NCBI GenBank assembly: GCA_023134135.1
Contig: JAGLVB010000019.1
Coordinates: 1 to 44,760, forward strand
Direction: 5' to 3'
Origin: Candidatus Aenigmatarchaeota archaeon
GTDB taxonomy: Archaea; Aenigmatarchaeota; Aenigmatarchaeia; QMZS01
DNA: 44,760 nt
Of the stretch, positions 32,575 to 39,335 are shown piece after piece (the stretch's first letter is position 1; each line of letters starts with the position of its first letter). The notes beneath the pieces were generated by a model. It ran no database searches. It saw nothing but the letters and a program-made list of their open reading frames with translations, and was not told the origin of the DNA. The translations under genes were made by a program, and so were the position numbers.

Positions 32575-33591
32575 TCATTTTGGAACAAACTCGTCTGTGT
32601 ACATTTCTGAGATTGGGGTTTTCTTGGTTATTATCCCTAAATCAAATAGTGTATCTTGTGTCATTGTCCATTGGTCTTTGTTGAACTGACCGAGCGGGTA
32701 TTTGTCCGGCTGGTAAACCTCATTTGTAAGTCGTTCCCAATATTCCAACTCAATATCCCTAAATTTTTCTGCGTCAGGATTAAAATTTTTAATATATGCA
32801 TCAACCACTTTTTCTGGGTTATCCATGGCATACTTAAATCCTTTATTACTTGCTCTAACAAATTTCTTAATCAATTCAGGGTTTTCTTTTAACGTATTTT
32901 CATTAGTTATGATAGAACAACCAGCGAAATTTGCATTATAATCCTTTGCATACCATACATTAATATCCACGCCTTCCCCTTGCAGTATAAGTTCATGAAT
33001 TATATACCCCGCAATTGCGTCTGCTTCTCCTCCTAATAGTGTAGGAATCAACGCGGCTCCAACTGGAACGAAATTTACATTATTATAATCTACGCCAGAA
33101 TTTTTCAGTATCGCCTTCGCCGCAATATCTGGTGGACTGCCAGGACCTGGTATTGCAATTGTTTTACCGTCCAAGTCTGATGGTTTGGTGATTGGTGAAT
33201 CTTTCTTTGTGATAACACTGAATAAATCACTATGTTCGTTTTGATATACCGCTACTATTGGTAAATCTTTTGATCTAGCCATGATAATAGAATCTCCGCT
33301 AGCGTATCCAAAATCAACATTTTCAGAAACAACCTGTTTAACTGAGCCGAAACTGCCTTCAGATGTATATAACATTGTAACACTCAGTCCTTCATCAGCA
33401 TAATATCCATTATTTATCGCTGTATAAAACGCACACCATTCGGAGTTCATAACAAAAGGCATCATAATCGTAACATCTTCCGTCTCCGAAGTTTCTGTAT
33501 TCCCGCCATAGAAACCAATTCCTATCACGGCAATTATTAGAACCGCTAAACTAATTGTTCCATATATCAAAGTATTGTTTTTCTTTGCCAT
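32575..33591 (-). CDS. ABC transporter solute-binding protein, NMT1/SsuA-like
   Basis: 338 residues from the ATG at 33591. The ORF track begins 23 codons earlier at a TTG, but a TATA-like TATATATA sits about 20-28 bases before 33591. An N-terminal membrane anchor (about 7-28) precedes the periplasmic-type fold: MPFVMNSEWCAFYTAINNGYYADEGLSVTMLYTSEGSFGSVKQVVSENVDFGYASGDSII, KPSDLDGKTIAIPGPGSPPDIAAKAIL and GEADAIAGYI. The family takes up pyrimidine (thiamine) precursors, taurine or sulfonates; the ligand is undetermined. No permease or ATPase is adjacent. Confidence 0.87.
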   Translation of the reverse strand: MAKKNNTLIYGTISLAVLIIAVIGIGFYGGNTETSETEDVTIMMPFVMNSEWCAFYTAINNGYYADEGLSVTMLYTSEGSFGSVKQVVSENVDFGYASGDSIIMARSKDLPIVAVYQNEHSDLFSVITKKDSPITKPSDLDGKTIAIPGPGSPPDIAAKAILKNSGVDYNNVNFVPVGAALIPTLLGGEADAIAGYIIHELILQGEGVDINVWYAKDYNANFAGCSIITNENTLKENPELIKKFVRASNKGFKYAMDNPEKVVDAYIKNFNPDAEKFRDIELEYWERLTNEVYQPDKYPLGQFNKDQWTMTQDTLFDLGIITKKTPISEMYTDEFVPK

Positions 33592-33620
33592 ATTAATATT
33601 TGAATTTGTGGTATATATAA

Positions 33621-33646
33621 CTGCGTGGTTGGGGAGACCACCACAG
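33621..33646. promoter_or_regulatory. Hairpin palindrome next to the TATA box of the SsuA-like gene
   Basis: CTGCGTGGT-TGGGGAG-ACCACCACAG forms a 9-bp imperfect inverted repeat, directly upstream of the TATA-like element at 33610-33618. This is where a transcription factor would contact an archaeal promoter. No riboswitch signature (for example a TPP motif) was found in the 400-bp leader region. Confidence 0.4.
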
Positions 33647-33801
33647 AAATCAGTCTTCAAGAACCTATTTCCACAAAAGGATAAATTTCATGCAGTTTAC
33701 TGACACATTTTCAGTATAAATCTTATGGCATACTGACCTATATTAATCACACCTATTTCTAAGATTAAAGTTTTCTATTCTTTAAATATTATTATAAAGT
33801 T

Positions 33802-33827
33802 CCCCGCCACAGAGTGACGGGGTATTT
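33802..33827 (+). repeat. Hairpin repeat, copy 1
   Basis: CCCCGCCACAGAGTGACGGGGTATTT. The first 21 bases fold as a CCCCG/CGGGG stem with an inner CAC/GTG pairing. It is a G/C-rich island in an A/T-rich gap of about 400 bp (33592-33998) that holds no gene. Confidence 0.6.
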
Positions 33828-33922
33828 AAAAATTAGTTAAAATATTTACTCCACCTCTCTATTATATCCATAGTGATTCACTTTCTTAACCATTAATATT
33901 TTTGTTTTTAGTGGATTTCAAT

Positions 33923-33948
33923 CCCCGCCACAGAGTGACTGGGTATTT
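33923..33948 (+). repeat. Hairpin repeat, copy 2
   Basis: CCCCGCCACAGAGTGACTGGGTATTT, identical to copy 1 except C-to-T/G change in the right arm that keeps pairing as G-U. It is 121 bp from copy 1. It is preceded by GGATTTCAAT, a context reminiscent of some CRISPR repeats. The 95-bp stretch between the copies has no visible feature. Confidence 0.6.
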
Positions 33949-33998
33949 GAGAATAAATTTTGTAAAAATCCTTCTGTTTCCAGCAACAAAAACAAAAA

Positions 33999-35630
33999 TC
34001 AATTTAAAAAATCCAAATCAAGTTCAAAACCTGTTGTGGGATTATCCAGTTTAAAATTGTCCAAAACCTTCGGACAAATCTCGCCGATTATTCCTCGCTC
34101 TTTCCCCTCAACAATTATTTTTGCAACCCTTCCTTTTATAAATCTCTTGTCTTCTGTTTCCTTTAATTTATAGGAAACATTCAAATTTGAAAATATTGAA
34201 TTTAGAATTGAAGAGATTTCATCATAAGTGGCAATTGAATTTGAGATTACTGAAGCTAAATGACTGTTCTCCCGCGACCTTGTCTCCGATTTCTTATCGG
34301 AAAACAAAACTTTTCCAACTTCAAATATTTTCTGAGGGAATTCATAATGTTGGTTTGTCTTTAACACCCTTAATAATTCAGGCAATAAAGATACCCTAAT
34401 CATATTGATGGATTTATCCACCTGAGCCTCAAGGAAAATTGCATCTCCTTTTATTCTCATCTTTTCAAATTGCTCATCCCTGCTTGTGAGTATTAACGTG
34501 AAAACTTCCTGAAACCCAAGACCAACTATTAGTTCCCTGACTTTAGTTTCTATTCTTGTATTTCTCATTAAATTCCCAATTGTTGAAACCTGCGGGAATT
34601 CCGGGATAAAATTACCAGGTCCATAAGCTCTTGCAATATCATCTATAACATCCACTTCATGCAACAGGTCTGTGCGATAACATGGAGCAAAAATATTAGT
34701 TCCTTTTATTATATACCCTGTCCTTTCCAAAAGAGAAAATATTTCTTTATCAGATAATCCCAAACCAAGCATCTTTTCCGCATTAGATTTTTTTAGGTTT
34801 ATTTTTTCCAGGTTTAAGTCAGGAGTTTCTATTTTTTTATCTTCATAAATAACCTCCATTGAATAAGCCTCCCCGCCAAAATCAACCAAAGCTGTAACTA
34901 TTAAATTCAAAGTCTTTTTAAGAGTTTCCATATTATGTCCTGAACATTCTATGAAAACTTCCTTGGTATCATTTGTAATTTTTCCAAGTTTTGCGGAATT
35001 AATTATAGGAGGCATTGACAATATTTCATCTTTTGAATCAATGAAAATCGGGTATTTATCGCATCCTTCAAGGAGGTGCTTATAATCCTTTCCTTTTGGA
35101 TGTTTTTCAAGAATCTCCTTTCCCGTCATACTCTCTGAAAAATCCAGAGGGATGAAAGAAAACTTCTCCGGTCTCTCCGCCTTATAATAAATAGGTGTTG
35201 TGATATTTTCAAAAGGATATATTCCTATTGCAGCTTTCTTTCTTCCCCTTGCAAAAGTGGAGTGTAATTTTTCCTGAAAATCTATTATCTCTTTAAGATT
35301 GTCCTCATTGAATTTCAGGTTTTTCACAACAGCGCACACTGTAAAAGGTCTGACTTTTTTAACGCTGTCTTCAACAATAACTTTATATCCGCTTTTCTTT
35401 GTTTTGTATTCCTTTGGTTTTTCCCCAAGATAATGATTTATTGCTCTTGCAAGACCGTGAGCGCATAATAAATCAGGTCTTTCAGCGGTCATCTCAATTG
35501 CAACCTCATCTCCTTTCACCTCATCCAGTTCAAAACCCATATTAAACAATAAATCCTCAAGTTCCTCTAAAGACAACTTCTTCTTTATCAGACTATTAAA
35601 ATATCCCAGACTTGTATTTAACATTACCAT
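33999..35630 (-). CDS. pheT: Phenylalanyl-tRNA synthetase beta subunit, archaeal
   Basis: 543 residues, typical archaeal length. It pairs with PheS to charge tRNA-Phe. The B3/B4 editing region is around ARGRKKAAIGIYPFENITTPIYYKAERPEKFSFIPLD (about 128-165). The B5 and catalytic-like core has GYIIKGTNIFAPCYRTDLLHEVDVIDDIARAYGPGNF and FQEVFTLILTSRDEQF. The ATG at 35630 overlaps the pheS end; the ATG at 35624 would give a TAATG stop/start overlap and may be the real start. It is the second gene of the pheS-pheT operon. Confidence 0.96.
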   Translation of the reverse strand: MVMLNTSLGYFNSLIKKKLSLEELEDLLFNMGFELDEVKGDEVAIEMTAERPDLLCAHGLARAINHYLGEKPKEYKTKKSGYKVIVEDSVKKVRPFTVCAVVKNLKFNEDNLKEIIDFQEKLHSTFARGRKKAAIGIYPFENITTPIYYKAERPEKFSFIPLDFSESMTGKEILEKHPKGKDYKHLLEGCDKYPIFIDSKDEILSMPPIINSAKLGKITNDTKEVFIECSGHNMETLKKTLNLIVTALVDFGGEAYSMEVIYEDKKIETPDLNLEKINLKKSNAEKMLGLGLSDKEIFSLLERTGYIIKGTNIFAPCYRTDLLHEVDVIDDIARAYGPGNFIPEFPQVSTIGNLMRNTRIETKVRELIVGLGFQEVFTLILTSRDEQFEKMRIKGDAIFLEAQVDKSINMIRVSLLPELLRVLKTNQHYEFPQKIFEVGKVLFSDKKSETRSRENSHLASVISNSIATYDEISSILNSIFSNLNVSYKLKETEDKRFIKGRVAKIIVEGKERGIIGEICPKVLDNFKLDNPTTGFELDLDFLN

Positions 35631-36895
35631 TTTTCAAGTTTCAAAAGATCATAATTTCTCAAATATTTTAAGTCGCAGGTGTGTCCAAGAATCTCTTTTA
35701 TATTTTTTTCAAAAATAAACATTGCGAGTCTTTCAATTCCAAAACCCCACGCAATCACAGGCACTTTAATTCCATAAGGGGCTAAAGATTCCGGTCTGAA
35801 AATTCCTGAATTTATTAACTCTATCCACCTACCCATTCTTTCTGAATACCCGAATGCCTCAATACTTGGTTCTGTATAAGGATTATAATTAAATTTAAAC
35901 TTCACTTCGTCCAGTCCGAATTTGGAATAAAATGATTTTATAAATCCCATCAGACTTCTTATATTGAGATTCTCCGCCGCAATAAAACCTTCTGCATGGT
36001 GAAACTCCGGGAGATGTGTTGCATCCGAGGCTTCATTCCTAAAAACCCTGCCAATGCAAAAACGCTTGCATGGAATCTCAATGCCTCCCGCAAGAGTTCG
36101 GTAAGTAACAGAAGTTGTATGGGTTCTCAACAATAATTGTTTTGCTATCTCAGGTTCCCATTTCAGGTTCCAGCCTTTTGAACCTGAATTTCCCCCATTC
36201 TCATGAACTTCTTTAACATTCTCAACTATTTTTTTATCAGGCAGGTCCCCCTCGCCTGAAAGATAAAATGTGTCCTGGATATCTCTCGCCGGATGGTCCT
36301 GCGGAATAAACATTGAATCCATATTCCAGAAAGCTGTTTCAACCAAAGGCCCCTGCATTTCATCAAAACCCATCTCAATAAAAACCTCTCTTATTTTTTC
36401 AAAAACAAGATTTAAAGGATGTTTTTTCCCGGGATAAATTTTCTTTCCAGGGAATTCAACATTGTATTCCTTGAATTTAACATCTCTCCACACTCCTGAT
36501 TTAATAAGTTCCGGGGTTACATCCAACACTTCTTTCCCAATCAACTTTTTAGTTTCAATTTCTTTTTCAGTGACATTCCTCACCAGATTTCTTGTCAACA
36601 ATATTTTCATTTTGTCCTCATCAAATTTTCCTGATTTAACTTCCTTCAAATATTCTTCGGTTTCGTATTTTTTTTCAAGTGTGGATTTTCCTGATTTTGT
36701 GAGTTTCATTATTCCATTCTCTATTTCAATCCATTGGTTCTTCTTTGCCCATTGCAAAGCAATGTTAAAATTCTCAAGTTTTTTTGCCTCAGAAACAGAT
36801 AATTCTTTTTTAGAAAGTTCTTTTACCAGATTTATTTCCGGCAATTTATTTTTCAAATATTTTTCCCCTTCTTCAGTTAATACATACATAATCAT
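35624..36895 (-). CDS. pheS: Phenylalanyl-tRNA synthetase alpha subunit, archaeal
   Basis: 423 residues, shorter than many archaeal PheS proteins (about 480-500), with a trimmed N-terminal region. An N-terminal winged-helix part (about 1-90) leads to the class II core: PLVETAFWNMDSMFIPQDHPARDIQDTFYL, motif 2 CKRFCIGRVFRNEASDATHLPEFHHAEGF and motif 3 AWGFGIERLAMFIF (about 381-394). The start at 36895 (ATGATTATG) has an alternative ATG two codons later. It is first in the operon with pheT; tRNA-Phe lies 1.3 kb upstream on the same strand. Confidence 0.96.
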   Translation of the reverse strand: MIMYVLTEEGEKYLKNKLPEINLVKELSKKELSVSEAKKLENFNIALQWAKKNQWIEIENGIMKLTKSGKSTLEKKYETEEYLKEVKSGKFDEDKMKILLTRNLVRNVTEKEIETKKLIGKEVLDVTPELIKSGVWRDVKFKEYNVEFPGKKIYPGKKHPLNLVFEKIREVFIEMGFDEMQGPLVETAFWNMDSMFIPQDHPARDIQDTFYLSGEGDLPDKKIVENVKEVHENGGNSGSKGWNLKWEPEIAKQLLLRTHTTSVTYRTLAGGIEIPCKRFCIGRVFRNEASDATHLPEFHHAEGFIAAENLNIRSLMGFIKSFYSKFGLDEVKFKFNYNPYTEPSIEAFGYSERMGRWIELINSGIFRPESLAPYGIKVPVIAWGFGIERLAMFIFEKNIKEILGHTCDLKYLRNYDLLKLEKW

Positions 36896-36929
36896 CTAAA
36901 GTCAATAATATTATATGAACTTAAATTTC

Positions 36930-37235
36930 TTATCTGCGTGAATAATACTCATTTACTTTTCTATATACTTCCTTTCCTCCCAGATACGCCAAACCACCTG
37001 CTAAAATCACCGGTGAAAGAACAATGCCTGCTGAACCTATTACAGATGAAGCAATAACTTTAATTGGTCTTGGATGAATAAGATTATAATAATCCAAATT
37101 ATCTTCAAGATATCCTCTATAGTCATTCATATCTCTAAGAGTTGATGAGTTTATATCTTCAGGGTTTTGTTCTTTATATTCTTTTATTTCTCCCAAAGTC
37201 TTTTCAATTGCACCCTTTATTTCTTTTCTTGACAT
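36930..37235 (-). CDS. Small protein with C-terminal hydrophobic segment, unknown
   Basis: 101 residues from the ATG at 37235; the ORF track starts four codons earlier at GTG. The first ~60 residues are charged and helical (RKEIKGAIEKTLGEIKEYKEQNPEDINSSTLRDMNDYRGYLEDNL). A hydrophobic stretch follows (VIASSVIGSAGIVLSPVILAGGLAYLGG, about 65-92), with a basic end. It may be membrane-attached. Divergent from the TrmB gene; the shared 95-bp region carries the operator-like repeat. Confidence 0.55.
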   Translation of the reverse strand: MSRKEIKGAIEKTLGEIKEYKEQNPEDINSSTLRDMNDYRGYLEDNLDYYNLIHPRPIKVIASSVIGSAGIVLSPVILAGGLAYLGGKEVYRKVNEYYSRR

Positions 37236-37280
37236 TTCTACCACCACAATATAATAATAATTATAAGTATTTATAGCTTT

Positions 37281-37301
37281 GTTGTTATAATTACCAACAA
37301 C
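37281..37301. promoter_or_regulatory. Inverted repeat operator upstream of the TrmB-type regulator
   Basis: GTTGTT-ATAATTACC-AACAAC is a perfect 6-bp inverted repeat. It directly precedes a TATA-like GTTATATAAAAAG (37303-37315) before the regulator start at 37330. The site suits autoregulation by a dimeric winged-helix protein; it also lies upstream of the divergent 36930 gene. Confidence 0.5.
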
Positions 37302-37329
37302 AGTTATATAAAAAGATTCTAGATTATAT

Positions 37330-38049
37330 ATGGATGCAGAAGAATTAATTGAAGTTGGTTTAACAAAGAATCAAGCTAAAGTATATCTCGAAGTAATGGT
37401 ATGTCCTGAACAAACTGGAGGGGAGATAGCAAAAAAACTTTCAATAGATAGATCATTTGCTTATAATGTTTTAAGTTCTTTGATTGATAAAGGTCTTATC
37501 ACTTATATTACAAAACAAGATAAAAGATTATTTTACCCCTCCGATCCAGAAAATTTGTTAAATGAAATAGAAGAAGAAAAAAATAAAATTTCCAAATTGG
37601 TTGATAAACTAAAATTAATTGAAAAACAAAAAAAACTAAAGAGGTCTGTAAAGATATATGAAGGAAAATCAGGATTAAAAGCTTATGTTAGAAACTTTTT
37701 GAATACAGATTCTTTTGTAACTTTCGGCGGCGGCGGAAACCTAAAAATACTGGAGGTTCTAAAATATACTTACCCGCAATATCTAAAAGAATTTAACAGA
37801 AAGAAAATTGAAGGTAAATTAATCACTTCGCCTCAAAACAAAGATATTGCGAAAAATCTCTATAAAAATTCTAATGTAAAAATTAAAAATATAAATGGAT
37901 TAAAAAGTGAAGTAAATTTTACGATTTTTAAAGATAATCTTGCTATATATTCCGCAGAAAAAAAACCTTTTGTAATAATAATTGAAGATAAAAACATTGC
38001 CAACTGTTTAAAACAGTATTTTGACAAACTTTGGCAATTTATAAATTAG
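37330..38049 (+). CDS. TrmB-family transcriptional regulator
   Basis: 239 residues. The N-terminal winged-helix domain (about 5-75) reads LIEVGLTKNQAKVYLEVMVCPEQTGGEIAKKLSIDRSFAYNVLSSLIDKGLITYITKQDKRLFYPSDPENLL. It is followed by a coiled-coil (about 77-103) and a C-terminal domain of the TrmB type (KIYEGKSGLKAYVRNFLNTDSFVTFGGGG...). TrmB proteins often sense sugars or metabolites and control uptake or central metabolism genes; here the ligand is unknown. It lies between phe genes and the amino-acid operon. Confidence 0.88.
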   Translation: MDAEELIEVGLTKNQAKVYLEVMVCPEQTGGEIAKKLSIDRSFAYNVLSSLIDKGLITYITKQDKRLFYPSDPENLLNEIEEEKNKISKLVDKLKLIEKQKKLKRSVKIYEGKSGLKAYVRNFLNTDSFVTFGGGGNLKILEVLKYTYPQYLKEFNRKKIEGKLITSPQNKDIAKNLYKNSNVKIKNINGLKSEVNFTIFKDNLAIYSAEKKPFVIIIEDKNIANCLKQYFDKLWQFIN

Positions 38050-38176
38050 TTTTAGCAATTGATTGAAATTCGTACAGGTATTTACCTTTTTCCAATTAAT
38101 TTATCTAAAATCAAGATTTTCCTCGATTTTGACCAAAAACCATAATCTTGGATATTAACCCTAAAATAAAATTAAG

Positions 38177-38392
38177 TGGGAAGAGTGGGATTTGATTGCG
38201 GCTTCTTTTCATGATATTTCAAAGAAAAGAGTACCCACGACATCACGGTCTTCAACCGTGCGCTCTCCCAGCTTGCCCCCTACCTTTCCTATTCCGAACA
38301 CACTTTGGCGTGTGAGCAATCTCCCTTTCTTTTGGGTGACCCTCAGCCTTATTCTTTCGGGAAAGAAAAGGGTAGGTCTGAGCTACCTTCCC
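38177..38392 (-). tRNA. tRNA-Phe(GAA) with two non-canonical introns
   Basis: The 216-bp gene has acceptor strands GGGAAGG (38386-38392) and TCTTCCC plus A73 (38177-38184; one G-U pair). The anticodon arm is CACGG-TTGAAGA-CCGTG with GAA at 38251-38253. The D arm GCTC-AG/CTGGGA-GAGC is split by a D-loop intron of about 106 nt (38272-38377). The T arm GTGGG-TTCAAAT-CCCAC is split by a 37-nt intron (38196-38232). Removal leaves 73 nt. The T intron contains CTTTTC...GAAAAG. The D intron holds CACACGCCAAAGTGTG. There is no intron at 37/38. The rest of 38050-38429 has no gene. Confidence 0.9.
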
Positions 38393-38429
38393 ATAATTTA
38401 CTTAAAAGTTTTATAATTATCCTCTTATT

Positions 38430-39332
38430 ATGGAAATATCCAAAAAAATCTGGTTTAACAACAAATTCCTGAATTGGGGCGATGCAAAAATTCATATTCT
38501 CACCCATACACTTCATTATGGCGGCGGTGTTTTTGAAGGAATAAGAACCTACAATACAAAAAAGGGTCCTGCGGTTTTCAGGCTGTCTGAACATATAAAT
38601 AGATTTTTTTATTCTGCTTCGTGTCTTGAAATGGACCTTCCTTTCACAAAAGAAGAAATAAAAAATAGGGTTTTAGAATTAATCAAAATAAACAACTTAA
38701 ATGAATGTTACATAAGGCCTATTGCCTATTTTGGATATGAAAATATGGGTTTAAATCCGAAAGGGTGTCTTGTGGATATGGCGATAGCGGCCTGGCCTTG
38801 GGGCGCTTACCTTGGCGGGAAAGAAACAGTTAAAGTAAAAATTTCAAAATATATGCGATTGCATCCAAAATCAGTAGTGCCTGATGCAAAAATCTGCGGG
38901 TATTACGCCAGTTCAATTTTGGCGAGTCTTGATGCAAAAAAATCCAAATTTGATGAAGCCTTATTTCTGGATTTTGAAGGCAACATTGCCGAGGGTCCCG
39001 GAGAAAATATATTTATGGTGAAAGATGGAAAACTTTTTACGCCAAATTCCGACTCAATCTTAAAAGGATTAACAAGAGATACTGTAATAAAAATCGCAAA
39101 AGATCTGAATATTAAAGTTGAAGAAAAAACAATCACAGTTGATGAATTAAAATCAGCCGATGAAATATTCTTTACCGGAACGGCTGTAGAAATCCAACCT
39201 ATTGGAATAATTGATGAAACAATAATCAACAATGAAAAAACAGGCAAAATTAGTGAAAAAATTAAATCTCTTTATCAAAAAATTATTCATGGGGAGGAAG
39301 AAAAATATCTAAAATATTTATATTTTACTTAG
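38430..39332 (+). CDS. ilvE: Branched-chain amino-acid aminotransferase (class IV)
   Basis: 300 residues, PLP-dependent fold IV. It transfers amino groups between glutamate and the keto acids of Val, Leu and Ile. Visible: THTLHYGGGVFEGIRTYNT (about 26-44), RPIAYFGYENMG, AKICGYYASSILASLDAKKSKFDEALFLDFEGNIAEGPGENIFMVKDGKLFTP with the PLP Lys in AKICGYY (about 157), and FFTGTAVEIQPIG. Its operon (flavoprotein, then TyrA-PheA) suggests that it may also act on aromatic keto acids. It is first in the operon with 3 bp to the next gene. Confidence 0.94.
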   Translation: MEISKKIWFNNKFLNWGDAKIHILTHTLHYGGGVFEGIRTYNTKKGPAVFRLSEHINRFFYSASCLEMDLPFTKEEIKNRVLELIKINNLNECYIRPIAYFGYENMGLNPKGCLVDMAIAAWPWGAYLGGKETVKVKISKYMRLHPKSVVPDAKICGYYASSILASLDAKKSKFDEALFLDFEGNIAEGPGENIFMVKDGKLFTPNSDSILKGLTRDTVIKIAKDLNIKVEEKTITVDELKSADEIFFTGTAVEIQPIGIIDETIINNEKTGKISEKIKSLYQKIIHGEEEKYLKYLYFT

Positions 39333-39335
39333 AAA

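Noticed and set aside
33592-33660. 23-codon N-terminal extension of the SsuA-like protein
   Set aside because: It starts at TTG, crosses the TATA-like element and places the membrane anchor away from the N-terminus.
33592-33790. TPP riboswitch before the NMT1-like gene
   Set aside because: No CTGAGA or ACCTGATCTGG-like core was found on the coding strand.
33802-33948. CRISPR array
   Set aside because: Only two repeat-like units, 121 bp apart with about 95 bp between them and no cas genes in the window. Reported as hairpin repeats instead.
38192-38416. 74-residue ORF on the + strand
   Set aside because: Antisense shadow of the tRNA-Phe gene.
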